Shown piece by piece: positions 1 through 8,466 of a stretch of 64,000 nt of DNA. The DNA lies in the NCBI RefSeq assembly GCF_037126435.1, contig NZ_CP147020.1, positions 3,824,001-3,888,000 on the forward strand, read 5' to 3'. Origin of the DNA: Bernardetia sp. ABR2-2B. GTDB lineage: Bacteria; Bacteroidota; Bacteroidia; Cytophagales; Bernardetiaceae. The notes beneath the pieces were generated by a model. The model saw only the letters and a list, made by a program, of their open reading frames with translations. It had not been told where the DNA came from and did no database searches. The position numbers and the translations under genes were made by a program. Each line of letters starts with the position of its first letter. The stretch's first letter is position 1.

Positions 1-293
1 TTAAATGTTTTGATTTCTACAGCACTCCAATTTTTCAAATCATTGAAAAGCCATTTTTTTTTGGGTAGAAATAAATAAGAAACTGCTAATTCTTTCTTAG
101 AAAAATGAAATGAGGTTGGCATAAAAGCAATTTTGAGCAGTAGCAATAACACAATAATCGTTGCTATACCAATAATTAAAAATTTCCAATTTGACTCTAG
201 AGAAAGCGACCAAACAGCAATACCAATTACTCCGATAAAAAAAACAGCTAGAGAAAAAAGTGTTTGAAATTTGAAAGAAAGTTTATTACTCAT
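1..293 (-). CDS. Two-helix membrane protein, 3' end cut off by window edge
   Basis: Reading leftwards from an ATG at 293, an open frame of 97 codons runs off the window edge without a stop, so the C-terminus is missing. It begins MSNKLSFKFQTLFSL, then has two closely spaced hydrophobic segments (about residues 8-30 and 37-58) and a soluble part starting near PTSFHFSKKELAVSYLF. Two N-terminal helices followed by a short beta-rich part resemble small bacterial membrane proteins with a PH-like domain, but that is only a resemblance. The next gene on the same strand starts upstream (947-321), and the 27-bp gap between them suggests one transcript. Function unknown. Confidence 0.6.
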   Translation of the reverse strand, partial: MSNKLSFKFQTLFSLAVFFIGVIGIAVWSLSLESNWKFLIIGIATIIVLLLLLKIAFMPTSFHFSKKELAVSYLFLPKKKWLFNDLKNWSAVEIKTF

Positions 294-320
294 AAATGAA
301 TAGTATGTTTGGTAATTGAT

Positions 321-947
321 TTATTCTTCGTTTTGTTCTTCTTCTTCTATTTCATCATCATCTTCTACGTCTTCATCGTTTGACTCTTCTATCAAATTAG
401 TGGCAGAAGCAATAGACTTAGGCAATGCAAACTCACTAGATGGCAATAATTTATCTACATATAAAAGCAAAATATCCAAATGCTCAAACATCTCTTCGGC
501 ATGTGGGAGTAATCTTTCTCCATGAGGCAGTAAAATCTCACTATGAGGAAGTAATTTTTCAGTGTGTGGAAGTAATATATCTTTATATCTTAAAAGCAAT
601 TCTGTGTAAGGCAATAAAATATCTAAGTACGGCTCAAAAAGATGAAAGTACGGCAACAACTCTTCAGAATGAGGCAAAAGTTGGTCTGCGTATGGAATTA
701 ATTTTTCTGCATGAGGAGCTATCTGGTCAGCATACGGCAAGAGTTCGTCTTTGTAAGGCAACAGTTTTTCTATATGAGGCGCAAGCAAAGATGATTGAGG
801 CAATAAATTATTAGCGTGTGGCATTAGCTCATCTGCATGAAAAAGCAAACGAATACTGTGAGGTAGCAAAGAAGGCGCATTTTTGAGAAGTTGAGGCGCA
901 TTTTTGGCAAATCCTTTTATTAAATTTCTATATTTTTTATTAGCCAA
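321..947 (-). CDS. Heptad-repeat protein ([HY]xxxLLP)23 with acidic tail
   Basis: 208 residues. Residues 16-176 are 23 uninterrupted 7-residue units of the form [HY]-x-x-x-L-L-P, for example HAEKLIP, YADQLLP and HTEKLLP. His or Tyr holds the first position and Pro the last in most units. The N-terminus is short and basic (MANKKYRNLIKGFAK). There is no signal peptide or membrane helix. The last 32 residues are strongly acidic (EESNDEDVEDDDEIEEEE). A Pro every seventh residue rules out an ordinary coiled coil and suggests short repeated turns or helices forming a solenoid-like rod; this is inference. I do not recognise a family or function. The downstream neighbour on the same strand is the truncated membrane protein gene at 1-293. 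Confidence 0.85.
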   Translation of the reverse strand: MANKKYRNLIKGFAKNAPQLLKNAPSLLPHSIRLLFHADELMPHANNLLPQSSLLAPHIEKLLPYKDELLPYADQIAPHAEKLIPYADQLLPHSEELLPYFHLFEPYLDILLPYTELLLRYKDILLPHTEKLLPHSEILLPHGERLLPHAEEMFEHLDILLLYVDKLLPSSEFALPKSIASATNLIEESNDEDVEDDDEIEEEEQNEE

Positions 948-1082
948 ACCTTTTTATAGAGAGTAAATTATTTGATAGAAGATAATCATACAGTTATAGC
1001 AACTGAATTTAGAAAGAATTAGTTTTGATAAAAGGATAGGAATATTAAACCCTAAGGGCTTGTAAGAATAAAATTACAAAAA

Positions 1083-1472
1083 TTATTCCTTTGCAGCCAC
1101 ACAAGAAATCTCTACACGTACGTCTTTTGGCAAACGAGATACTTCGACAGTTTCTCTAGCAGGAGGATTTTCCTCAAAATACTCTCCGTACGCTCCATTG
1201 ATAGCTTGAAAATCATTCATATCTTTTACAAAAATTCCACATTTTATCACATCAGAAAAAGATAATCCAGCAGCCTCTAAAATCTGTTTCATGTTGTGCA
1301 TTACTTTGTGTGTTTCTTCTTCTATACTTTCACCGTTTTGTCCTGTGATTTTTCCACTTTTGGCATCCATGGCAATTTGCCCAGAAACAAAAAGTGTGTT
1401 TCCATTCCAAACAGCTTGACTATAAGGTCCTATGGGAGCAGGAGCATTTTCTGTAAATACTATTCTTGACAT
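1083..1472 (-). CDS. ridA: RidA family enamine/imine deaminase
   Basis: 129 residues, full length for the YjgF/YER057c/UK114 family. RidA proteins hydrolyse reactive enamine/imine intermediates, such as 2-aminoacrylate from PLP enzymes, to keto acids and ammonia in the cytosol as a trimer. Family signatures visible are PIGPYSQAV near the N-terminus, LFVSGQIA, and the catalytic arginine at residue 106 in NPPARETVEV. The ATG start gives the usual MSRIVFTENAPAP beginning. It lies 117 bp from the stop of the thiolase gene, which is transcribed in the same direction just upstream, so co-transcription is possible though the gap contains repeat-like sequence. Confidence 0.95.
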   Translation of the reverse strand: MSRIVFTENAPAPIGPYSQAVWNGNTLFVSGQIAMDAKSGKITGQNGESIEEETHKVMHNMKQILEAAGLSFSDVIKCGIFVKDMNDFQAINGAYGEYFEENPPARETVEVSRLPKDVRVEISCVAAKE

Positions 1473-1479
1473 AATTTCT

Positions 1480-1582
1480 TGCGAATTAGAGATTGGAATT
1501 TGGAAATTAGGGATTAGGAGTTGGGAACTGGAGTTAAGAATTAGGTAATTATCCTATTTCCTAATTCCCATCTCCTATTTAT
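1480..1582. repeat. Intergenic imperfect inverted repeat, AATTAGG/CCTAATT-rich
   Basis: The gap between ridA and the thiolase gene is built from short related words. GAAATTAGGGATTAGG on the left is mirrored by CCTATTTCCTAATTCCC on the right. The same word family appears around 19425-19480 (CATTTCCTAGTTCCC). It looks like a member of a dispersed intergenic repeat that can fold as an RNA hairpin. It might act as a terminator or mRNA stabiliser for the thiolase transcript, but no U-run is obvious. Confidence 0.45.
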
Positions 1583-1589
1583 TCTTTAG

Positions 1590-2783
1590 TTACTTCTTCA
1601 AGTTTTCAATAATGAGAGCCGAAGCACCACCACCACCATTACAGATAGCAGCCAAGCCGTATTTTCCATTATTTTGGCTCAAAACATTTGTAAGTGTAGT
1701 AACGATTCTTGAACCCGAGCAGCCAAGTGGATGCCCAAGAGAAACTGCACCACCATTTACATTTACGTTTTTTGGGTCAATATCTAGTTCTTTGTTAAAT
1801 GCCATCGTAACAGCCGAAAATGCTTCATTCACTTCAAAAAAGTCAATGTCATTTTTCGTAAGACCTGCACGTTTTAAGGCTTTTGGTGCTGCAATTGTTG
1901 GTGCAGTCGTAAACCATTGTGGCTCTTGTTCTGCATCTGCAAAATCTACAATTCTAGCTATTGGAGTAAGACCTAACTCTTTTACTTTCTCTCCACTCAT
2001 CAAAATAGCTGCCGAAGCACCATCATTGATTGTAGAAGCATTTGCTGCCGTAACTGTTCCGTTTGGTGTAAAGACAGCTCTTAGATTAGGGATTTTTTCA
2101 AATTTTACTTTTTTGTACTCTTCATCCTCATTTACAATTACTGCATCCCCTCTGCGCTGTGGAATTTCTACTGGTACAATTTCGTCTTTAAATTTACCTG
2201 CCTCTGTTGCATTTTTTGAGCGAGTATAAGATTCTATAGCATAGGCATCTTGCGCCTCACGAGTAAACTTATATTTTTCGGCTGTTTTATCAGCACTTAC
2301 ACCCATAGCAGAGTTGTCATACGCATCAGCCAAGCCATCACGCATCAGCCCATCGATAAGTGTTCCGTGTCCGTAGCCATACCCACCAAAACGAGCTTTA
2401 TCTAAATAAAAAGGAATATTTGACATACTTTCCATTCCACCAGCCACAACAACATCAGAATGACCTAACATAATACTTTGAGCTGCAAACATAATAGATT
2501 TCATGCCCGAAGCACAAACTTTATTTACTGTCGTACATTGAACTGAGTATGGAAGACCAGCCAAAACAGCAGCCTGACGAGCAGGAGCTTGTCCAAGATT
2601 TGCTGAAATTACGTTACCCATATATACTTCTTCTACTTCTTTAGGGTCAAGGTTGATTTTTTCTAAAGCTCCTTTTATGGCTGTTGCGCCAAGCTGTGTA
2701 GCTGCAACGGCTGCCAAAGAACCATTAAAACTACCAATAGGAGTACGAACTGTTGAGACTAAGTAAACTTCTTTGATTGTCAT
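1590..2783 (-). CDS. Acetyl-CoA C-acyltransferase (thiolase)
   Basis: 397 residues, the normal length of a type II thiolase. It catalyses reversible thiolytic cleavage or condensation of acyl-CoAs (beta-oxidation or acetoacetyl-CoA formation) in the cytosol. The active-site residues are visible: nucleophilic Cys90 in VNKVCASGMKS, His351 in GGAVSLGHPLGCSGSR and Cys381 in ICNGGGGASA. The N-terminus VYLVSTVRTPIGSF is typical. Sequence alone does not separate degradative 3-ketoacyl-CoA thiolase from acetyl-CoA acetyltransferase; the compact length and MESMSNIPF motif favour acetoacetyl-CoA thiolase. ridA follows on the same strand. Confidence 0.93.
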   Translation of the reverse strand: MTIKEVYLVSTVRTPIGSFNGSLAAVAATQLGATAIKGALEKINLDPKEVEEVYMGNVISANLGQAPARQAAVLAGLPYSVQCTTVNKVCASGMKSIMFAAQSIMLGHSDVVVAGGMESMSNIPFYLDKARFGGYGYGHGTLIDGLMRDGLADAYDNSAMGVSADKTAEKYKFTREAQDAYAIESYTRSKNATEAGKFKDEIVPVEIPQRRGDAVIVNEDEEYKKVKFEKIPNLRAVFTPNGTVTAANASTINDGASAAILMSGEKVKELGLTPIARIVDFADAEQEPQWFTTAPTIAAPKALKRAGLTKNDIDFFEVNEAFSAVTMAFNKELDIDPKNVNVNGGAVSLGHPLGCSGSRIVTTLTNVLSQNNGKYGLAAICNGGGGASALIIENLKK

Positions 2784-2942
2784 ATAAATATACTTTTTGA
2801 TGTAAATGTTGTAGTGTAAAAATTACTGTCTTGTTAGAAAATACAGTATTTTAATGGTCTGCAAGTTACAAAAAAATGAAATAAAAAACTCTTAAAGAAG
2901 TTAAAGAGAATTTAGTAAAAAGGTAATTTTTAGACAATGTAT

Positions 2943-3392
2943 TTAGTTTAATAATTCGCTTTCAGCATAATCATCACCCTTATCTAACTCTCTAAAGTAA
3001 AACATAATAGAGCCATTAGGAGAAATTTTGAGTTCAGAATAGCCTTCTAGTTGCATTGTTTCTAATACCTTCTTAGATTCTTTTAGACTAAGGTCTGTTT
3101 TCATGGCAAGTTCGGTAGGTGTTAGGTGTCCTCCATTTTGAGAAGCTACTTCTAAGATTTGACGTTCGTATTTATTCATCAAAAATTTACGTTGTCCTAT
3201 ACGTGAAGCTCTCCAAAGGAAAAAACCTAAGCCTGCTGGAATTACGCCCAACGCCAAACTTCCCAAAAGTCCATTGACTAGCTCTGTTGTTCCTTCACTA
3301 ATCGTTCCTAACATAGCAATAAAAAAAATACTGCCTATTACTAAAAGTCCTATTCCAATTACTTTCCCAAGTTGATATTTAAGTGTTTGCAT
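2943..3392 (-). CDS. Two-TM protein with C-terminal winged-helix-like domain
   Basis: 149 residues. Two hydrophobic segments (about residues 11-31 and 40-61) form a membrane hairpin, followed by a basic stretch (RASRIGQRKFLMNKYERQ). A winged-helix-like region follows at about 75-135, with LTPTELAMKTDLSLKESKKVLETM as helix-turn-helix and YSELKISPNGSIMFYF as wing strands. This suggests a membrane-tethered regulator or a PCI/wHTH-type scaffold; no family is confidently recognised. It stands alone, divergent from the gldJ-like gene across a 587-bp gap. Confidence 0.7.
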   Translation of the reverse strand: MQTLKYQLGKVIGIGLLVIGSIFFIAMLGTISEGTTELVNGLLGSLALGVIPAGLGFFLWRASRIGQRKFLMNKYERQILEVASQNGGHLTPTELAMKTDLSLKESKKVLETMQLEGYSELKISPNGSIMFYFRELDKGDDYAESELLN

Positions 3393-3979
3393 AATAGAGG
3401 CTAATTTGGTGTTTTTTGAATTGTAGAGTTCTAAATTACTATATTTTATTGATAATCAAATATTTACGATGTTTTTTTTAAAAGAATTTCTTATTTAGTA
3501 CGTAAATATTGTTGTTTTTGTAAGTTTGATAGTCAGTACATTATAATAATGTTGTTTTTCAAAAATCCAACAATCAATTTTCTAGTTTGACTTTTTTTTC
3601 TAAAATTTGTGAATAAATTTGTCTTGTAAGCACAATAAAATGGCACTTTAAGCATTATTGATGTAAGGGAAATTATATAAACGGTTTTTGTGTATATTTG
3701 TATTTCTATTATATAAAATGCTTCAAAAACTATTTCAAACCTTTAATAATAAAAGGAATTAACAAAACTTTGCTTGAAATTTGCAAGTGATAAAGTAAAA
3801 TTAAGTTATAAAAATTGGCTTACTAATCAAAATAGCTATTTTTTTGACACTCCATTTCCCAAAATAATTTAGAAAATACTAATACTAAGCAATTTATTGT
3901 TTTTTATTGAAATCTCATTCAAAAAGACTTTATATAAAAATTCAATACAATTAAAAAAAAGATTATAATACCACGCATT
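3393..3979. promoter_or_regulatory. 587-bp intergenic region, divergent, AT-rich
   Basis: There is no credible ORF or RNA gene here. The region separates the divergent genes at 3392 (minus) and 3980 (plus), so it should contain both promoters. Words matching the Bacteroidota -7 box TAnnTTTG occur on the plus strand at 3522-3529, 3614-3621 and 3693-3700. Only the 3614 copy has a TTTG (3586-3589) at roughly suitable distance (24 bp, slightly long). The long leader suggests an extended 5' UTR for the gldJ-like gene. Confidence 0.3.
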
Positions 3980-5215
3980 ATGGCAAAATTGAGTTTTCAG
4001 TTCAGCGCATTATTCATCCTAGCTTTAGGATTAATGCTAGGAGGTTGTAACAAAAAACCACCAACAAGTACCTCTCCAGGTAAAAAAAGTACAGCTACAG
4101 GAGTAGCCTTTGGTAAGAAAAAACCAAATGGTGAAGAAGGTGGCTTCAAAGTAGAAAAATTTAAAGGACAACCTGCAGGGCCGAACCTTGTATTTATTGA
4201 AGGTGGTCGCCATATCTTAGGTTCTTTCGAAGAGAATGTAGAAATGACTGCTTCTGATAACATTGAAAATACAGTTACTATTAAGTCCTTTTATATGGAC
4301 GAAACAGAAATTGCAAATATTCACTGGTTGGAATATATGCATTATTTATTACAAGATTCTTCTCAACAAGCTTATGAAGAGTCATTGCCAGATACAACAG
4401 TTTGGTCTGCTGAGTTAGCTTACAATGATCCTTATGTTGATCATTATTTGCGTTACCCAGGTTTCCGTTATTTCCCAGTTGTGGGCGTTTCTTGGAAACA
4501 AGCAAGTGATTATTCACTTTGGCGTACAAGTATGGTAAACAATGGTTTAGCAATGAAGAGTGGCAAGAAAGACGTAAAGGAATTAGCTAAAAACGGAGAA
4601 CGTATTCCATTAGAATCAGGTGTAGTTTTACCTGGATACCGTCTTCCAACAGAGGCAGAGTGGGAATATGCAGCAAAAGGCTTAATCGGAACGCAGTATT
4701 TGGATGAAGCACAAGATTATGCTCGTCTTTATCCTTGGGACGGTCATTCACTTCGTAATCCTTACGGAAAACAAATGGGACAGTTCTTGGCTAACTTCAA
4801 ACGTGGTCGTGGTGATTATGCAGGTATTGCAGGTGCATTGAATGATGGTGCAATGATTACGACTTGGATTTACTCATATCCACCAAATGATTTTGGTCTT
4901 TATAATATGGCAGGAAACGTAAATGAGTGGGTTTGGGATATTTATCGTCCAGGTTCATTTGAAGATTTCGGAGGAGAGCCAAACGCAGATTTAAACCCTA
5001 TTCGTCGTAATGACTTCTTAGATAAATCTGAGGATTATGATTTTGCAAACTTCGAAACACTTATCAATAATCATGTTCGTGTTTATAAAGGTGGTTCTTG
5101 GAAAGATGTAGCTTATTGGTTATCTCCAGGTACTCGTCGTTATATTGAAGAAGATTCTTCTACTTCTCATATTGGTTTCCGTTGTGCGATGATTCGTGCT
5201 GATAGCGATAACTAA
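3980..5215 (+). CDS. gldJ: Gliding-motility lipoprotein GldJ-like, SUMF1/FGE-fold
   Basis: 411 residues. The N-terminal signal ends in a lipobox (LMLGGC), with Cys23 as the predicted lipidated residue. After a Lys-rich linker containing KSTATGVAF comes GPNLVFIEGG, the entry to a formylglycine-generating-enzyme (sulfatase-modifying) fold. Typical FGE-fold signatures are MDETEIANIHWLEYMHYL, LPTEAEWEYAAKG, NMAGNVNEWVWD and the C-terminal VYKGGSWKD...IGFRCAM. GldJ and GldK share this fold; the ATG-then-GGF linker and early MDETEIxN segment are closest to GldJ, which is needed for gliding and stabilises the T9SS outer-membrane ring in Flavobacterium. It is monocistronic here, with a terminator just after it and no gldKLMN neighbours. 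Confidence 0.75.
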   Translation: MAKLSFQFSALFILALGLMLGGCNKKPPTSTSPGKKSTATGVAFGKKKPNGEEGGFKVEKFKGQPAGPNLVFIEGGRHILGSFEENVEMTASDNIENTVTIKSFYMDETEIANIHWLEYMHYLLQDSSQQAYEESLPDTTVWSAELAYNDPYVDHYLRYPGFRYFPVVGVSWKQASDYSLWRTSMVNNGLAMKSGKKDVKELAKNGERIPLESGVVLPGYRLPTEAEWEYAAKGLIGTQYLDEAQDYARLYPWDGHSLRNPYGKQMGQFLANFKRGRGDYAGIAGALNDGAMITTWIYSYPPNDFGLYNMAGNVNEWVWDIYRPGSFEDFGGEPNADLNPIRRNDFLDKSEDYDFANFETLINNHVRVYKGGSWKDVAYWLSPGTRRYIEEDSSTSHIGFRCAMIRADSDN

Positions 5216-5239
5216 AATATAGATTTGTGAAAAATATTG

Positions 5240-5278
5240 AAAGCCTTTTACTTATAAAAGTAGAAGGCTTTTTTTTGT
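5240..5278 (+). terminator. Rho-independent terminator after gldJ-like gene
   Basis: A near-perfect 14-bp stem (AAAGCCTTTTACTT at 5240-5253 against AAGTAGAAGGCTTT at 5258-5271, one G-T pair), a 4-nt loop ATAA and a run of eight T residues. It lies 24 bp past the stop codon of the plus-strand gene. Confidence 0.9.
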
Positions 5279-5449
5279 TTGTGTATAATTATTGGTTATA
5301 CTTACCTACAAATAAATTTATTTAATCTAGTAAATAAATTCGTTTGACGAAAAAAATACTATTACAGGTTTGATTATTCACTCTCGGTATTTACTTTGTA
5401 GCTAAAATATAATAGAAATATATCCTAATTTATAGCCCTACTATTCAAA

Positions 5450-6892
5450 ATGCCAAGCTCTACTTCAAATAATTTGATAAATAATAAAAAAGAGGAAAAT
5501 ATCCATATTGTAGATTTATCGCTCAAAGTTCTGACTTTTGATTATCTGCTACGTTGGATTTCTTTAGGTAGTTACCGTTTGCTTTTTGGAGAAAGTGTGA
5601 AAGGCTCACATCTTGTTTTCTTTTTCTCTTTACAATTATTAATTGTCGTTTTTACATTAGGGTTTGCCTTTTGGAGAGAGTATGTATTTCGTGTAAACAA
5701 CGATTCAGAGTATTCTATTCCAGATTCTATTGAGCTTATTTGGAAGCAGTTTTGGGAATTGATTTATAAAAAACGGAATTATGAGATTGTGGGGTCTTCT
5801 TTTTCTATGCTCTTACGTTTCTTCTTTGTCATTACGTTTACCTATATGGTTATTTCAGCTTCCTTTGATGAAATAGTTTTTGATGGATATAGAGCTAACT
5901 TAATAGGTTTTGTTGGTGCAGTTTCATTGTTTATATATGGAATTTGGATATATTTCATCTCTCATTTTAGCGTTCCTGATTCAGAATTTCGCCCCGTACA
6001 AGCTCTCATTAGTGCTGCTAGTCGTAGAAAAGAAAACTTATCCGAGCTGTTAGAAGATGACTTACATGCCAGTAGGATAAATGAAGTAGATAACAATCCA
6101 ATAGATACAAACGATACTGAAATTTTAGAAATAGAAGGTGAGGTTAGAAATTTAATGAACCGAGTAGAAGCCTATATTTTGGAAAGTGTAATGTTTGGTG
6201 CACTTACTTTTTCGGGGTTCTTGACAATTATTGCATCAGATACTGATAGACTTAACTATGTCAGTATGCGACGTTTTGGATATAATATTGTCGAATTTAT
6301 GCTTGATTTGATTGTTTTTGAGTTCAAAAGACTAGAAGAGTATCATATTTTTACGACTGACCCAGAGCATTTACTTGTTTTGATAATGTTCCAAACAGTC
6401 CTTTGTGCTTTGTTTTTCTTGATGGTTATTGCAGCACGATTAAAGTTTAGTAAAACTGCCGAACAGATTGATAATACTGTTCGCCTTGCTCGTTCTTATA
6501 ATGATAAAGAAGAAGAAGTTTATATTCTTAAATTACAATCTCCTCATAATACATTATTAGACAAGCGTTTAATTGTTCTGAATCGTAAAATATCTCAACT
6601 CGTCTTACAAGCTGCTGACCTTATCAAAGAAGTGCATCCTGTCATTTCTTATATGAGTTTTCTTCGAAATATGGGGGTTTTGTTTTTCTTATTCATTATC
6701 ATTACCAGTCTTTTGTTCTTTAATACTACAGTAGCTATTTTCTTTGGTGCAATGTCTTTGACTGCCTATGTTTACAAGCAGTTCGATACTTGGTATCGTC
6801 AGAAACGTATGCAAAGAATCATTAATCAACATCAAGGAATAGAAAAAACGATTATTATTGAAAAAGAAGAAAAAGAAATTCCTGTTATTTGA
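5450..6892 (+). CDS. Multi-pass membrane protein of unknown function
   Basis: 480 residues. Hydrophobic segments lie near residues 57-78, 119-141, 153-173, 246-266, 315-335, 408-428 and 431-448, consistent with about seven membrane helices. A charged cytosolic stretch (about 185-240) contains an acidic, Asn-rich part (EVDNNPIDTNDTEILE). A second soluble region follows helix five (ARSYNDKEEEVYIL). The C-terminus is highly charged and ends in EKEEKEIPVI. No family signature is recognised. It lies 170 bp downstream of the gldJ-like terminator, so it has its own promoter. Confidence 0.75.
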   Translation: MPSSTSNNLINNKKEENIHIVDLSLKVLTFDYLLRWISLGSYRLLFGESVKGSHLVFFFSLQLLIVVFTLGFAFWREYVFRVNNDSEYSIPDSIELIWKQFWELIYKKRNYEIVGSSFSMLLRFFFVITFTYMVISASFDEIVFDGYRANLIGFVGAVSLFIYGIWIYFISHFSVPDSEFRPVQALISAASRRKENLSELLEDDLHASRINEVDNNPIDTNDTEILEIEGEVRNLMNRVEAYILESVMFGALTFSGFLTIIASDTDRLNYVSMRRFGYNIVEFMLDLIVFEFKRLEEYHIFTTDPEHLLVLIMFQTVLCALFFLMVIAARLKFSKTAEQIDNTVRLARSYNDKEEEVYILKLQSPHNTLLDKRLIVLNRKISQLVLQAADLIKEVHPVISYMSFLRNMGVLFFLFIIITSLLFFNTTVAIFFGAMSLTAYVYKQFDTWYRQKRMQRIINQHQGIEKTIIIEKEEKEIPVI

Positions 6893-7018
6893 TAAATAAT
6901 CTAGTTCTTTATAAATTCAGTCATACTTTTCCCTGTCAGATATTTTCGTAAGTGTATAGATAAGTCATTTTCTACAAATTGTAACTAGAATCATCTTGAG
7001 CCAAATAATTCTCTAAAA

Positions 7019-7582
7019 ATGAAAATAATTTCAAGTCTTCTTTTCTTATTATTTATTTCATTTTATTCTTACTCGCAATCTAAACTAGAAATAGAAGAAC
7101 GAATAAAAAAAGGAGAAGCTCCTCCATTAGCTCAAAAGTTCATAGATTCTTTGCATTTCTCTTCAAAAATAAAATGGTTCGTCGAACAAGATTACGATAG
7201 AAAAACATATGAAGCTAAAACAAAGTCAGAAGGAAAAAAATATAGTATTGAATTTGATACATTGGGAAAAATAGAAGATATAGAAGTAGAGATAAAATGG
7301 CATCAAATTCCAATAGCTGTTCGTAAAAATATTTGTCAGAGATTAAATGCTGATTTTGAAAAACATAAAATCAAAAAAATTCAGACTCAGTATAGTGGAA
7401 GTTCAGCTGACTTACTTAATTTAAAAACAAGTATTGAAAATCTTATCATTAAATATGAAATCGTATTAAAGGGGCAAAAGAAATCTCAAATTCTATTTTA
7501 TGAATATCTTTTTTCGAAAGAAGGAGAGTTTGAAGAAGAATCTCAATTTGATTTTAGAAATACTGACCATTTAGAATATTGA
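7019..7582 (+). CDS. Secreted PepSY-like protein
   Basis: 187 residues with a clear signal peptide (MKIISSLLFLLFISFYSYSQS) and probable cleavage near SYSQ-S, so it is exported. The mature part begins with a Lys/Glu-rich helix, then beta-strand pairs (IKWFVEQDYDRKTYEAKT, KYSIEFDTLGKIEDIEVEIKW) and helix IPIAVRKNICQRL. This order resembles the PepSY-like putative beta-lactamase-inhibitor fold common in Bacteroidota; that is inference from pattern. It is 27 bp from the next gene, which encodes an outer-membrane protein, so the pair is likely one envelope operon. Confidence 0.7.
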   Translation: MKIISSLLFLLFISFYSYSQSKLEIEERIKKGEAPPLAQKFIDSLHFSSKIKWFVEQDYDRKTYEAKTKSEGKKYSIEFDTLGKIEDIEVEIKWHQIPIAVRKNICQRLNADFEKHKIKKIQTQYSGSSADLLNLKTSIENLIIKYEIVLKGQKKSQILFYEYLFSKEGEFEEESQFDFRNTDHLEY

Positions 7583-7609
7583 ATCAATTATGAAATAAAA
7601 TCAGAAATA

Positions 7610-8305
7610 GTGATAAAAAAGTATATAATTTTATTCCTGTGTTTATTTTTAGGAATTTCTGCTGCTTTGGCACAATCTACTTACCAAATTGGAGTTCTTC
7701 CTTCTTTTACACTTACAAAAAAGCTGAAAAATCCAAAATGGAAGATAAGTTTGAATACACAGGCTCGTTTTTCTTATTACACAGGCGAGTTTTCTAGTTC
7801 TGATGTTTTTCAAAAAGATTTTGATTATGTTTTGACGGATGTCTCTATTCTAGTAAATAGAAAAGTAAGTTTGAATACTTCACTAACAGTAGGGTACTTG
7901 ACTAGATTTAGAAATAATGAAAATCATAATCGATTGTTCCAGCAATTTATCACAACTCAAAAATATAATTCTTTAGGTATAGCACACCGTTTTTCTACTG
8001 ACCAAACTTTCAGACCTAATCAAAAAACAGAATTTAGGGGACGTTATCGTTTAGCTTTTGATAGACCTTTAAAGGGAAATAAACTGAATCCGAAAGAATT
8101 TTATCTCAAACTAAATAATGAATATCTAATTGCTTTACAAAACCAAGAATGGAGCAATGAAATCAGATTAATTCCCTTTTTAGGATATGCCTTTACAGAT
8201 AAAAATAAATTAGAAATAGGAGTTGATTATCGTATCAGCTCATTAGGAGATGCGTTTTTGAGAAGTAACTTTTGGGTAGCCCTAAATTATTATTGGAGTT
8301 TTTAA
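7610..8305 (+). CDS. DUF2490-type outer-membrane beta-barrel protein
   Basis: 231 residues read from a GTG start at 7610; no in-frame ATG gives a usable signal peptide, whereas GTG yields MIKKYIILFLCLFLGISAALAQS, a good signal peptide. The mature part is rich in alternating beta-strands. The DUF2490 order is visible: WKISLNTQARFSYY, TDVSILVNRKVSLNTSLTVGY, RFSTDQTFRP, EFRGRYRLAFDRPL, EFYLKLNNEYLI, and the terminal strand FWVALNYYWSF ending in Phe as in outer-membrane barrels. The start codon and close spacing point to translation coupled to the upstream PepSY-like gene. Confidence 0.8.
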   Translation: MIKKYIILFLCLFLGISAALAQSTYQIGVLPSFTLTKKLKNPKWKISLNTQARFSYYTGEFSSSDVFQKDFDYVLTDVSILVNRKVSLNTSLTVGYLTRFRNNENHNRLFQQFITTQKYNSLGIAHRFSTDQTFRPNQKTEFRGRYRLAFDRPLKGNKLNPKEFYLKLNNEYLIALQNQEWSNEIRLIPFLGYAFTDKNKLEIGVDYRISSLGDAFLRSNFWVALNYYWSF

Positions 8306-8312
8306 TATAAGA

Positions 8313-8356
8313 AAAGCCATTTATCTAAAGTACCTAACTTTGTGATAAATGGCTTT
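8313..8356. terminator. Bidirectional terminator-like hairpin
   Basis: A perfect 13-bp inverted repeat (AAAGCCATTTATC at 8313-8325, GATAAATGGCTTT at 8344-8356) with an 18-nt loop. It lies between the convergent genes ending at 8305 (plus) and 8467 (minus). The T run is weak (TTTCTTAAATT), so it is a plausible but not strong terminator. Confidence 0.65.
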
Positions 8357-8466
8357 CTTAAATTAATAGAACCTATTTTAGATTATCTATGAAAAATAGT
8401 CAAAAAGTGAATAGGTTTTGGAAGTGTTGTATGTGTAATTACTTGAGCGTATTGAGCTTAATTTGC

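Noticed and set aside
440-814. Plus-strand ORF of 124 residues
   Set aside because: Antisense shadow of the heptad-repeat gene, no start context or protein features.
321-947. 21-bp periodic DNA that could look like a CRISPR-type or satellite repeat
   Set aside because: The period is a codon-level heptad in one open frame with varied third positions; there are no spacers.
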